This document shows, one piece after another, positions 55,895 through 64,000 of a DNA stretch of 64,000 nucleotides (positions within the stretch are counted from its first letter, which is position 1; each line of letters opens with the position of its first letter). A model generated the notes under the pieces. That model worked only from the letters and a program-made list of their open reading frames with translations, ran no database searches and had not been told where the DNA came from. The translations under genes and the position numbers were made by a program. The stretch comes from Mesorhizobium sp. NFR06. GTDB lineage: Bacteria; Pseudomonadota; Alphaproteobacteria; Rhizobiales; Rhizobiaceae. The DNA lies in contig NZ_FOVT01000007.1 in NCBI RefSeq assembly GCF_900115245.1, forward strand, positions 62,001-126,000. The letters run 5' to 3'.

Positions 55895-57082
55895 TCAGAA
55901 CCCGATCGCTGCGTAGAACATGGCGAAAAGCCCGTCCAGGATGATGACGACGAAGATCGACTTCACCACCGACGCGGTGACGTGCAGGCCGAGCGATTCA
56001 GCACTGCCGCCGACCTTCATGCCCTCGACCGACGCGATGATGCCGATGATCAAGGCCATGAACGGCGCCTTGATCAGGCCGGCAAAGATGGTGCTGAGAT
56101 CGATGGCGACGCGCAACCTGTCGATGAACGCGGCCGGCGGGATGTCGGAATAGAGCCAGGCGGCGATGATGCCGCCAGCGAGCGCCGCGAAATTGGCGAT
56201 GATGGTGAGGCATGGCAGCCCGATCACCAGGGCGACGAGCCGCGGAAAGACCAGCACGCCGATCGGATTGAGGCCGATCACCTTCAGCGCGTCGACCTCC
56301 TCGCGCATTTTCATCGAACCGATCTCGGCCGTGATCGCGCTTCCGGAGCGTCCGGCAAGCATGATTGCCGTCATCAGCACGCCAAGCTCGCGCAGGATCA
56401 GCACGCCGACGAGGTCGACGACGAAGATGTTGGCCCCGAAATAGCTGAGCTGGTAGGCGCCTTGCTGGGCGACGATGGCGCCGACGATGGCCGACATCAG
56501 CACCACCACCGGTATGGCGCCGACGCCCATGCGATCGATCTGATTGAAGATCGCGGCCGGGTTGACTGCATGGCCACGGCCGAGCTTCATCTGCGCGCCG
56601 CGGATCGTGGCGCCAAGGATGTTCATCGAAGCCAAGAAATCGTCGCGCATCTCATAGACCTGCCGACCGACCAGCTCCAGCGCGCGCAGGATGATGTTGG
56701 GCGGCCCGGGCGGGCCCGATTCGGGCTCGCGGCGGACCGCGTCGCCGACCGCGCCGAGCAGGATCGAGGCGATCTCGCTCTGGCCCTGCAAATGAACCTC
56801 GACGCCTTTCTTCTCGAAGGCGCAGGCCAGCCGGTCGATCACCCAGGCGCCGGCCGTGTCCAGCTTTTCGATGTGGGACAGGTCGAGCGTCAGCTGCTTT
56901 GCGCCGCTTCTCTGCTCGATCTTGCGCATGTCGGCATCGACCAGCGCGACGGTGCGCGTCGTCCACACGCCTGAAAAGGCGCAACCCAGCACGCCGCCTT
57001 CCTCGCCCACGGCAACGCGTGGCCGGTGCTCAGCGCCATTGGCGGCCTCGCCGCTTGCGTCGCGTTTGCGGATGGTCAACAT
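55895..57082 (-). CDS. MlaE-type permease with N-terminal STAS domain
   Basis: This 395-residue protein has a STAS-like domain (about residues 30-125, LTLDLSHIEKLDTAGAWVIDRL) fused to an MlaE permease. The permease part carries AIPVVVLMSAIVGAIVAQQGAYQL, ELGVLMTAIMLAGRSGSAITAEIGSMK and a C-terminal VVKSIFVVIILDGLFAMFY. In E. coli the STAS part is a separate protein, MlaB. The fusion would keep the regulatory STAS unit attached to the transporter. The start MLTIRKRDAS was chosen over an upstream extension. Confidence 0.9.
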   Translation of the reverse strand: MLTIRKRDASGEAANGAEHRPRVAVGEEGGVLGCAFSGVWTTRTVALVDADMRKIEQRSGAKQLTLDLSHIEKLDTAGAWVIDRLACAFEKKGVEVHLQGQSEIASILLGAVGDAVRREPESGPPGPPNIILRALELVGRQVYEMRDDFLASMNILGATIRGAQMKLGRGHAVNPAAIFNQIDRMGVGAIPVVVLMSAIVGAIVAQQGAYQLSYFGANIFVVDLVGVLILRELGVLMTAIMLAGRSGSAITAEIGSMKMREEVDALKVIGLNPIGVLVFPRLVALVIGLPCLTIIANFAALAGGIIAAWLYSDIPPAAFIDRLRVAIDLSTIFAGLIKAPFMALIIGIIASVEGMKVGGSAESLGLHVTASVVKSIFVVIILDGLFAMFYAAIGF

Positions 57083-57159
57083 GGCGTCCTGTTTAGCGTG
57101 ACGGGGCTGGCGTGTCGATTTGCCGGCAGACCGGTGTCGCACAGCCGGAGAAGAAAATT

Positions 57160-58143
57160 ATGGCGCGTGTCATTTCGGTCGAAATGGAACGATTCCCGAT
57201 CGCCGGCACCTTCACCATCTCACGCGGATCCAAAACCGAGGCCGAAGTCATCATCGTAACGATTGCCGAAGGGGGACGTTCCGGGCGTGGCGAGTGCGTG
57301 CCTTACAAGCGCTACGGCGAGACCATGGAGGGGGTGCGGGCGGCTATCGAAGCCATGCGTGGTCCGATCGTGGCCGGCATCGGCCGGGCCGCCCTGCTCA
57401 CGGCCATGCCCGCGGGGGCCGCGCGAAACGCCATCGACTGCGCCCTTTGGGATCTGGAAGCCAAGCTGACCGGCGCGCCCGTGGCGGCGGCGATCGGCGT
57501 CCTTCCTGCCAGGCCGCTGGAAACGGCCTATACGCTGTCGCTGGCCGAACCGGAGGCCATGGCAGCGCAGGCGCGCGCCAATGCCACGCGGCCTCTGCTC
57601 AAGGTCAAGATCGGCGGCGACAACGACATGGCGAGGATTCGCGCGGTGACGCAGGCCGCTCCCGAAAGCCGGATCATCCTCGATGCCAATGAGGGCTGGA
57701 CGGATCAGAATATCGAGACGAACCTTGGCTTCGCCGCGCGGCACGGCATCGCGCTCGTCGAACAGCCGCTGCCGGCAGGCAAGGACGGCATCCTGCGCCG
57801 GATAACGCATCCGGTGCCGATCTGCGCCGACGAAAGCGTACATGCGGCGAAGGACCTCGATGCGCTGGTCGGGCTCTACGACGCGGTCAACATCAAGCTC
57901 GACAAATCGGGCGGCCTGACAGAGGCGTTGAAATTGCGCGACCGCGCGCGCGAACTAGGCTTCGGCATCATGGTGGGCTGCATGGTCGGCACCTCGCTCG
58001 CCATGGCGCCGGCGGTGCTGCTGGCGCAGGATGCCGACTTCGTCGACCTCGATGGCCCGCTGCTGCTTGCACGCGATCGCGAACCCGGCCTTGTCTACCA
58101 GGGATCGCTCGTCTCACCCCCCGACAGGGTGCTGTGGGGCTGA
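57160..58143 (+). CDS. enolase-superfamily epimerase (dipeptide epimerase / DgcA-like)
   Basis: This 327-residue protein of the muconate-lactonising subgroup has KVKIGGDNDM (catalytic KxK), LDANEGW, EQPLPAGKDG, ADESVH (metal ligands Asp, Glu, Asp) and NIKLDKSGGLTEAL (second catalytic Lys). It fits the L-Ala-D/L-Glu epimerase and N-acetyl-D-glutamate racemase (DgcA) group. The exact substrate cannot be fixed from sequence. The ATG with GGAG upstream begins MARVISVEMERFPI. Its 3' end overlaps the convergent MFS gene by about 30 bases. Confidence 0.85.
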   Translation: MARVISVEMERFPIAGTFTISRGSKTEAEVIIVTIAEGGRSGRGECVPYKRYGETMEGVRAAIEAMRGPIVAGIGRAALLTAMPAGAARNAIDCALWDLEAKLTGAPVAAAIGVLPARPLETAYTLSLAEPEAMAAQARANATRPLLKVKIGGDNDMARIRAVTQAAPESRIILDANEGWTDQNIETNLGFAARHGIALVEQPLPAGKDGILRRITHPVPICADESVHAAKDLDALVGLYDAVNIKLDKSGGLTEALKLRDRARELGFGIMVGCMVGTSLAMAPAVLLAQDADFVDLDGPLLLARDREPGLVYQGSLVSPPDRVLWG

Positions 58144-59328
58144 ACGGGAAGCGAGCCCAATCAGCACCATGCCGATGATCGCGATGGGGATCATCGCCCA
58201 GAAACCGTCGACGCCGAAGCGGTCATAGAGCGGGCCGGAAGCAAGCGTCACCGCCGCCATGAAGAAGCCGTTGAAGAAATAGGCAATGCCTTGCGCAGCA
58301 CCCGTGCGCTCCTCGGAGATTGTCTCGCCGATCATCTTCTGCAGGCCGATCAGCACCATGGCGACGGACACCGAGTGCAACGACTGGACGACGAAGAAGC
58401 CGGCGACGCCAAGCCCGAGCGGCCAGACCAGCGGAAAGGCGATCCAGCGCACGATCGAGCCGATGCCGGCGATCACCATCACCTGGACGACTGAGATGGA
58501 CGCGAAAATACGATTGAAAAACAGAAACATGCAAACTTCGCACACCACACCCCAGGCCCACAGCAGGCCGACGATGGAATCGCCGATGCCGATCGACTTC
58601 CAGTAGATCGAGACGAAGCCGTAGAGGAAGGCGTGGCTGGCGGTGATGATGCCGACGCCGAGGGTGAAATAGAGGAAATAGGCGTTGAACAGGCTCGGCG
58701 CCTTGTGGTGGATCTCGGTGGCCGACAGCGGCGAGGCCTTGCGCGGCCGTCCCATGCGCGGCGCCGCTAGTGCCGCAACCAAGGCCGCGCCGAGCGCCAG
58801 GAAAATGATGACCGGGACCGCCTGCGGGCCGGTGGCGGCGAGGATGAATCCGCCCGCGACATTGGCGCAGAGATAGGAGATCGAGCCCCATTTGCGCATG
58901 GCGGTGTAATTCGAGCCGAAGCGGCGCACGCCCGACAGCGCAAGCGAATCGGCCATCGGCGAATGCGGCGTCCAGACGATCGTCAAAAGGAGCGACACGG
59001 CGAGCACGACGGCATAGGTGGCCGGCAGGAAATAGCCGGCCGAGATGATCATCGAAGCAGCGACCAGCGCGATATAGACAGTGGCGCGGTCGTTCGCGCG
59101 ATCGGCAAGCGCGGTCAGCATCGGCGTCGTCACCACGCGCAGGAACATCGGCGCCGCGAGGATGACGGCGATCTGCCCGGCATGAAAACCTTTCGCCTGC
59201 AGCCAGAGCGGGAAGTAGGGCAGATGCGTCCCTAGCGACACGAACAAGGTCGCGAAGATCAGGCTCATGCGCAGTTCGAAATGGCTGGGCTTGACGAGTT
59301 GCTCGGGCGACAGGGGCGGCAGCGACAT
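58114..59328 (-). CDS. MFS transporter (PPP/HcaT-like)
   Basis: This 404-residue major facilitator of the MFS_1-like/3-phenylpropionate permease type has about twelve helices. It starts ELRMSLIFATLFVSLGTHLPYFPLWLQAKGF, and contains RKWGSISYLCANVAGGFIL and the C-terminal GAAQGIAYFFNGFFMAAVTLASGPLYDRFG. It probably imports an organic acid or sugar. The ATG is preferred over a TTG four codons earlier; no strong ribosome site is visible. Confidence 0.88.
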   Translation of the reverse strand: MSLPPLSPEQLVKPSHFELRMSLIFATLFVSLGTHLPYFPLWLQAKGFHAGQIAVILAAPMFLRVVTTPMLTALADRANDRATVYIALVAASMIISAGYFLPATYAVVLAVSLLLTIVWTPHSPMADSLALSGVRRFGSNYTAMRKWGSISYLCANVAGGFILAATGPQAVPVIIFLALGAALVAALAAPRMGRPRKASPLSATEIHHKAPSLFNAYFLYFTLGVGIITASHAFLYGFVSIYWKSIGIGDSIVGLLWAWGVVCEVCMFLFFNRIFASISVVQVMVIAGIGSIVRWIAFPLVWPLGLGVAGFFVVQSLHSVSVAMVLIGLQKMIGETISEERTGAAQGIAYFFNGFFMAAVTLASGPLYDRFGVDGFWAMIPIAIIGMVLIGLASRSAPQHPVGG

Positions 59329-59448
59329 GAATCGATCCAATTTCGCTGCATTCTATCGCCTGCAACGCGTCTCGATCCCTAACATGCAGCAAGGCCCGGC
59401 GGAACTGCCTGGACCAATCGATCCGGGGCAAAGCTGTTGAAAGGCCGC

Positions 59449-60282
59449 TTAGGCCGCCTGCGCAGCCCTGCCCTTGAGGTCGATGATGTCGACCGGCACC
59501 AGCACATCCTTGTCGACCGATGCTGATTCGGGCAGCACGTGCGCCCAGGTCAGGATCTCCATGCGGCCGTCGAAATGCTCGACCACCGCGGTGCAGCTTT
59601 CCACCCAGTCGCCGGTGTTGATGTACTGCACCTCGCCATAGTTCTCGATTGCGGCATGATGGATGTGGCCGCAGATGACGCCGTCGACATGCGAGCGCCG
59701 CGCTTCTTCGGAAAGCACGGTCTGGAACGAGCCGATGAAGTTCACCGCCTTCTTCACCTTGACCTTGGCCCAGGACGAGAACGACCAGTAAGGCAGGCCG
59801 AGCAGGTGGCGCAGCTTCGTCACCACGCGGTTGATCAGCATCGCCGTGTCATAGGCATAATCGCCGAGATAAGCGAGCCAGCGCTGGTTGTGCACGACCG
59901 TGTCGAACTGATCGCCATGGATGACCAGCAAGCGCCGGCCATCGGCGGTTTCGTGGATGGCGCGGTCGGCAACGACGATGCCGCCGAAATGCACGCCCTG
60001 GAACTGGCGGGCAAACTCGTCGTGGTTGCCGGCGATATAGGTGATCGAGGCGCCCTTGCGCGCTTTGCGCAGCAATTTCTGCACGACGTCATTGTGGCTC
60101 TGCGGCCAGTGCCAGTTGCGCCGCAGCCGCCAACCGTCGACGATATCGCCGACCAGATAGATGATTTCGGCGTCGTGATAACGCAGGAAGTCGATCAGGA
60201 AATCGGCCTTGGCCGCCTTCGAGCCGAGATGCACGTCGGAAATGAACAGGGCGCGGAAAGTGCGGGGCTCTGGGTCTGACAT
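59449..60282 (-). CDS. UDP-2,3-diacylglucosamine diphosphatase family phosphoesterase (LpxH-like)
   Basis: This 277-residue metallophosphoesterase has ALFISDVHLGSKAAK, YLVGDIVDGWRLRRNWHWPQS, YIAGNHDEFAR, VIHGDQFD and CGHIHHAAI, the full dinuclear metal set. Such proteins can hydrolyse UDP-2,3-diacylglucosamine in lipid A synthesis. The C-terminal part (VKKAVNFIGSFQTVLSEEARR) is typical of this soluble alphaproteobacterial form. The substrate is inferred by family. Confidence 0.85.
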   Translation of the reverse strand: MSDPEPRTFRALFISDVHLGSKAAKADFLIDFLRYHDAEIIYLVGDIVDGWRLRRNWHWPQSHNDVVQKLLRKARKGASITYIAGNHDEFARQFQGVHFGGIVVADRAIHETADGRRLLVIHGDQFDTVVHNQRWLAYLGDYAYDTAMLINRVVTKLRHLLGLPYWSFSSWAKVKVKKAVNFIGSFQTVLSEEARRSHVDGVICGHIHHAAIENYGEVQYINTGDWVESCTAVVEHFDGRMEILTWAHVLPESASVDKDVLVPVDIIDLKGRAAQAA

Positions 60283-60329
60283 CGCGATTTACCCGTTGCT
60301 TTCGCGTGCCTATGCCCCGATTCATGCAA

Positions 60330-60346
60330 CAACCGTATGACGGTTG
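60330..60346. promoter_or_regulatory. dyad CAACCGT-N3-ACGGTTG upstream of the SDR gene
   Basis: This perfect 7-bp inverted repeat with a 3-bp centre lies in the divergent gap 57 bases upstream of the SDR start. It could be an operator. The adjacent CGGTTG repeats the half-site once more. Confidence 0.4.
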
Positions 60347-60402
60347 CGGTTGGTCCAGCCCGGGAGCTAGCTTGCGCGCAACTCAAGCAGGAGAAAATCA
60401 CC

Positions 60403-61182
60403 ATGGATCTGGGCATTCGCGGCAAGAAGGCCATCGTCTGCGCTTCGAGCAAGGGATTGGGGCGCGGCTGCGCCATCGCACTGGCCGAGGCCGGCGTCGA
60501 TCTCGTCGTCAACGGCCGCAACGCCGAACTTCTGGCGAAGACCGCGCAGGACATCCGCGACAGATTCGGCGTCAAGGTGATCGAAGTTGCCGGCGACGTG
60601 TCGAAGCCTGAAGTGCAGAAGGCGATGCTCGCCGCCTGCCCCGATCCGGACATCCTGGTCAACAACAATGGCGGTCCGCCGCTGCGCGATTTTCGCGAGC
60701 TCGATCGCGCCAAGATCCTCGACGGCGTGACGCAGAACATGGTGACGCCGATCGAGCTCATCCAGGCGGTGATCGACGGCATGGCCAAGCGCGGCTTCGG
60801 GCGCATCGTCAACATCACCTCGCTGTCGGTCTACGTCCCGATCCCTGGCCTCGACCTGTCTTCCGGCGCGCGCGCCGGCTTGACCTCTTTCCTCGCCGGC
60901 GTGGCGCGCACGGTGATTGACCGAAACGTCACCATCAACAGCCTGCTGCCCGGCAAGCTCGATACCGACCGTCTGCGTGGTCCGCATGAGGCCGGCACGC
61001 AGGAAGACCCGGTCGCCGCAGCCGCGCGCAAGGCCCGCATCAGCGCCGACGTGCCGGCCAAGCGCCTCGGCACGCCGGAGGAATTCGGCCAGATCTGCGC
61101 CTTCCTCTGTTCGGTCCATGCCGGCTACCTCACCGGCCAGAACATCCCGGTCGACGGCGGTCTCTACGTCAGCGCGTTCTGA
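60403..61182 (+). CDS. atypical SDR family oxidoreductase
   Basis: This 259-residue Rossmann protein has the cofactor motif CASSKGLGRGCAIALAEAG, the LVNNNGGPP strand-4 motif and INSLLPGKLDTDRLRG. The catalytic YxxxK of classical short-chain dehydrogenases is missing: the matching stretch is SLSVYVPIPGLDLSSGAR. Related proteins are annotated as 3-oxoacyl-ACP reductase-like, but chemistry is uncertain. The ATG follows AGGAG eight bases upstream. C-terminal TGQNIPVDGGLYVSAF is classical. Confidence 0.88.
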   Translation: MDLGIRGKKAIVCASSKGLGRGCAIALAEAGVDLVVNGRNAELLAKTAQDIRDRFGVKVIEVAGDVSKPEVQKAMLAACPDPDILVNNNGGPPLRDFRELDRAKILDGVTQNMVTPIELIQAVIDGMAKRGFGRIVNITSLSVYVPIPGLDLSSGARAGLTSFLAGVARTVIDRNVTINSLLPGKLDTDRLRGPHEAGTQEDPVAAAARKARISADVPAKRLGTPEEFGQICAFLCSVHAGYLTGQNIPVDGGLYVSAF

Positions 61183-61345
61183 CCATCGCCGGTCCAAACG
61201 CCTGAAATTTCTCAGACAACCGGCTGGAATCGTTTGATTATATTCGCTCCGGGGCCCTCAAGGCCGGCGCCCGCGATTTGCCGTCGCGAAGACGCATCGG
61301 CGCATGCTAAAAGGCACCAAGACAGGCAGCGCAGGGAGGGCCGGA

Positions 61346-63670
61346 ATGGACGGCGAAAGCAAGAAAACGGCCCGGTCGGACCTCGACGAGGCCGCCCTCT
61401 TCTTCCACAAGCACCCGACGCCGGGAAAGCTCGAGATCCAGGCCACGAAGCCGCTCGGCAACCAGCGCGACCTGGCGCTTGCCTATTCGCCGGGCGTGGC
61501 GGCGCCCTGCCTCGAGATCCGCGACGATCCGGCGACCGCGGCCGACTATACGGCGCGCGCCAACCTCGTCGGCGTCGTCTCCAACGGCTCCGCCGTGCTT
61601 GGGCTGGGCAATATCGGCCCGCTCGCCTCCAAGCCGGTGATGGAAGGCAAGGCGGTGCTGTTCAAGAAATTCGCCGGCATCGACGTCTTCGACATCGAGA
61701 TCGATGCGCCGGAGATCGAGCGCATGGTCGAGACGGTGGCCGCGCTCGAGCCGACCTTCGGCGGCATCAACCTCGAGGACATCAAGGCCCCGGAATGTTT
61801 CGAGGTCGAGGAACGGCTGAAAGCCCGCATGGGCATTCCGGTCTTCCACGACGACCAGCATGGCACGGCAATCATCGTTGCCGCCGCCGTGCTCAACGGG
61901 CTGGAGCTGGCCGGCAAGGCGATTTCCGACATCAAGATCGTCACCTCCGGCGCGGGCGCCGCCGCGCTTGCCTGCCTCAACCTCCTGGTCTCGCTCGGCG
62001 CCAGGGTCGAGAACATCTGGGTCACCGACCGCTTCGGCGTCGCCCATAAGGGCCGCGTCGAGGAGATGGATCGCTGGAAAGACCCCTATGTGAAGGATAC
62101 CGAGGCGCGCACGCTGGCCGACGTCATTCCCGGCGCCGACGTCTTCCTCGGCCTCTCCGCCGCCGGGGTGCTGAAGCCTGAACTGCTGCAGCACATGGCG
62201 CCGAAACCGCTGATCCTGGCTCTGGCCAACCCCAACCCGGAGATCATGCCCGAGCTGGCAAGGGCCGCGCGCCCGGACGCCATGATCTGCACCGGCCGCT
62301 CGGATTTTCCCAACCAAGTCAACAACGTGCTCTGCTTTCCTTACATCTTCCGCGGCGCGCTCGATTGCGGCGCCAGCGCCATCAATGAGGAGATGAAGAT
62401 GGCAGCGGTGCGGGCGATCGCGGCCCTTGCCCGTGAGGAGCCTTCGGACGTCGCGGCGCGCGCCTATTCCGGCGAGACGCCGATGTTCGGTCCCGATTTC
62501 CTGATCCCCTCGCCCTTCGATCCGCGCCTTATCCTGCGCATCGCGCCGGCGGTGGCGAAAGCTGCCTGCGATACCGGCGTCGCGACACGGCCGATTGCCG
62601 ACTTCGCCGCCTATATCGACAAGCTCAACCGCTTCGTCTTCCGCTCAGGCCTGGTGATGAAGCCGGTGTTCTCCTCCGCGAAGGCTTCAAGCGCCAAGCG
62701 GGTCATCTATGCCGACGGCGAGGACGAGCGCGTGCTGCGCGCCGCGCAGGTGGTGCTGGAGGAAGGCATTGCCGAACCGACCCTGATCGGCCGCCCCCAT
62801 GTGGTGGAAGTCAGGTTGAAGCGTTACGGTCTGCGCATCCGGCCGGGCGTCGATTTCGCGTTGATCAATCCCGAAGACGATCCGCGCTACCGCCACTATG
62901 TCGACCTTTTGATCGAACTGGCCGGCCGGCGCGGCGTAACGACGGAAGCCGCGCGCACCATGGTGCGAACCGACAACACGGTGATTGCCGCGCTTGCGTT
63001 GAAGCGCGGCGACGCCGACGCCATGATCTGCGGCCTCGAAGGCCGCTTCGAGCGGCATCTGCGCAACGTCACGCTGATCATCGGGCCACGCGCCGGCATC
63101 AAGGACTGGGACCTGTCGACGCTGTCGATGCTGATCTCGCAGCGCGGCATCATCTTCCTCACCGACACCCACGTCTCGGTCGACCCGACGGCGGAGGAGA
63201 TCGCCGAAATGACGGTGCTGGCGGCGGAGGAAATCCAGCGCTTCGGCATCGAGCCGAAGGCGGCGCTTCTGTCGCATTCGGATTTCGGCTCGCGCGATTC
63301 TCCGAGCGCGCTGAAGATGCGCCGCGCGGCGGAGATCCTCGGCCGCATCGCGCCCGGTTTGCAGTGCGACGGCGAGATGCATGCCGACACCGCCCTGTCG
63401 GAGCATCTGCGCCAGCGCGTCTATCCGCATTCGCGGCTGAAGGGGGAGGCCAATCTGCTGGTCTTCCCGAATCTCGATTCGGCCAACATCACGCTGACGG
63501 CCTTGCGCGCCATGATGGACGCGCTGCATGTCGGGCCGATCCTGCTTGGCACCGACAAGCCGGCGCACATTCTGACGCCGTCGGTGACCTCGCGCGGCGT
63601 CGTCAACATGACCGCGCTTGCCGTGGTGGAGGCGGCGCACAAGGCGCAGGCGCTCGTCGAGTTGGGCTGA
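61346..63670 (+). CDS. NADP-dependent malic enzyme with phosphotransacetylase-like domain
   Basis: This 774-residue enzyme decarboxylates malate to pyruvate. The malic domain (about 1-430) has [14 protein letters not shown] with the catalytic Tyr, [39 protein letters not shown] for the dinucleotide and [13 protein letters not shown]. The C-terminal domain (about 445-774) resembles phosphotransacetylase ([30 protein letters not shown]) and is thought to regulate the enzyme. Rhizobia have NAD (dme) and NADP (tme) forms of this architecture; sequence alone does not decide. The start MDGESKK follows GGAGG; a longer frame exists. Confidence 0.93.
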   Translation: MDGESKKTARSDLDEAALFFHKHPTPGKLEIQATKPLGNQRDLALAYSPGVAAPCLEIRDDPATAADYTARANLVGVVSNGSAVLGLGNIGPLASKPVMEGKAVLFKKFAGIDVFDIEIDAPEIERMVETVAALEPTFGGINLEDIKAPECFEVEERLKARMGIPVFHDDQHGTAIIVAAAVLNGLELAGKAISDIKIVTSGAGAAALACLNLLVSLGARVENIWVTDRFGVAHKGRVEEMDRWKDPYVKDTEARTLADVIPGADVFLGLSAAGVLKPELLQHMAPKPLILALANPNPEIMPELARAARPDAMICTGRSDFPNQVNNVLCFPYIFRGALDCGASAINEEMKMAAVRAIAALAREEPSDVAARAYSGETPMFGPDFLIPSPFDPRLILRIAPAVAKAACDTGVATRPIADFAAYIDKLNRFVFRSGLVMKPVFSSAKASSAKRVIYADGEDERVLRAAQVVLEEGIAEPTLIGRPHVVEVRLKRYGLRIRPGVDFALINPEDDPRYRHYVDLLIELAGRRGVTTEAARTMVRTDNTVIAALALKRGDADAMICGLEGRFERHLRNVTLIIGPRAGIKDWDLSTLSMLISQRGIIFLTDTHVSVDPTAEEIAEMTVLAAEEIQRFGIEPKAALLSHSDFGSRDSPSALKMRRAAEILGRIAPGLQCDGEMHADTALSEHLRQRVYPHSRLKGEANLLVFPNLDSANITLTALRAMMDALHVGPILLGTDKPAHILTPSVTSRGVVNMTALAVVEAAHKAQALVELG

Positions 63671-63699
63671 GCCTATCAGCGCCGAACCTCTCGGGCAGA

Positions 63700-63721
63700 C
63701 GTGAAACGGAAACGCTTCACG
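63700..63721 (+). terminator. possible hairpin after the malic enzyme gene
   Basis: CGTGAAACG-GAAA-CGCTTCACG forms a 9-bp stem with one mismatch and a GAAA tetraloop 29 bases after the stop. There is no T-run, so it is more likely a 3'-end stabiliser than a classical terminator. Confidence 0.4.
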
Positions 63722-63815
63722 CCGAATTTCCCGAGCCCGGTCGTGCCGACTCTGGCATAGTCAGTTAACCACGGCGGCGTAGCTTCGGGTCGAACAGGCG
63801 ATTTGGGGTTTCGGA

Positions 63816-64000
63816 ATGAATGGCGCGGGGTTGAAGCTGACCCACCTGGTGGCGCTGGTTGCAGCGCTTGCAGGCTCGGCTGTCGCCGCAACCGAATCCG
63901 GGGCCGCATCCGGCGTGTGCCGACAGCTCGAAGCCGAACTCGCCGCCAGCCGCGGCGATGGCGGTGGCCCAGCCCTTGTGCGCAAATATGACGACGCCAT
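63816..64000 (+). CDS. DUF2865-like secreted protein, 5' part only
   Basis: The gene begins with ATG at 63816 and runs off the window. The visible 61 residues show a signal peptide (LTHLVALVAALAGSAVAA), then CRQLEAELAASRG and ALVRKYDDA. This start resembles rhizobial DUF2865 proteins (periplasmic, cysteine-containing, unknown function). The full length is not visible. Confidence 0.65.
   Translation, partial: MNGAGLKLTHLVALVAALAGSAVAATESGAASGVCRQLEAELAASRGDGGGPALVRKYDDA

Overview
The window is high-GC chromosomal DNA from an alphaproteobacterium of the Rhizobiales, most like Mesorhizobium or a close relative. The evidence is a cckA/fliO-like/dksA neighbourhood, a very large growth-pole-ring-type coiled-coil protein, an alphaproteobacterial LexA box (GTTC-N7-GTTC), a malic enzyme fused to a phosphotransacetylase-like domain, and palindromic intergenic repeats of rhizobial type. 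I see no rRNA, tRNA, CRISPR array, prophage, transposase or replication origin. Gene density is high and the content is mostly housekeeping plus nutrient uptake.

Layout. 0-5 kb: uvrA behind a LexA box, followed by three tightly coupled small genes (DUF302, GNAT, DUF72). 5-6.4 kb: two small unknown genes among palindromic repeats. 6.4-12.3 kb: the urea transporter urtABCDE (minus strand) with a consensus sigma-54 promoter. 12.5-16.9 kb: a small secreted protein, a GMC oxidoreductase with its Tat-exported partner subunit, a glyoxalase, a ribbon-helix-helix protein and a nucleoside phosphorylase. 16.9-25 kb: cckA, a FliO-like gene, dksA, a SixA-like phosphatase, the ycjX/ycjF pair and a secreted protein.

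25-34.4 kb: a seven-gene peptide import and hydrolysis operon (M17 aminopeptidase, alpha/beta-hydrolase peptidase, dppA-C-B-D-F) diverging from a LysR regulator. 34.4-40 kb: a small secreted protein, an AraC regulator plus MFS exporter with a leader-peptide/hairpin arrangement between them, a Kef-type antiporter, DUF924 and a small unknown gene. 40-42.5 kb: folP-folB-folK and a DUF922 protease. 42.6-46.3 kb: an EmrB-type pump, a ferredoxin-NADP reductase, a 2Fe-2S ferredoxin and an Hpt protein.

46.5-52.7 kb: a 2038-residue membrane-anchored coiled-coil protein, probably the Growth Pole Ring protein. 53-57 kb: an Mla-type lipid transporter (STAS-permease, ATPase, MlaD, lipoprotein). 57-64 kb: an enolase-superfamily epimerase, an MFS transporter, an LpxH-like phosphoesterase, an atypical SDR, the malic enzyme and the start of a DUF2865-like gene.

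The most notable items are (1) the putative translational attenuator in front of the MFS exporter, where an 18-codon leader runs through a hairpin that hides the pump's Shine-Dalgarno; (2) the GPR-like protein, whose repeats can be read as 18- and 11-residue helical modules; (3) the SOS-linked uvrA operon carrying uncharacterised genes; and (4) the sigma-54 promoter of the urea transporter. Functions are inferred from recognisable motifs, as no database search was possible.
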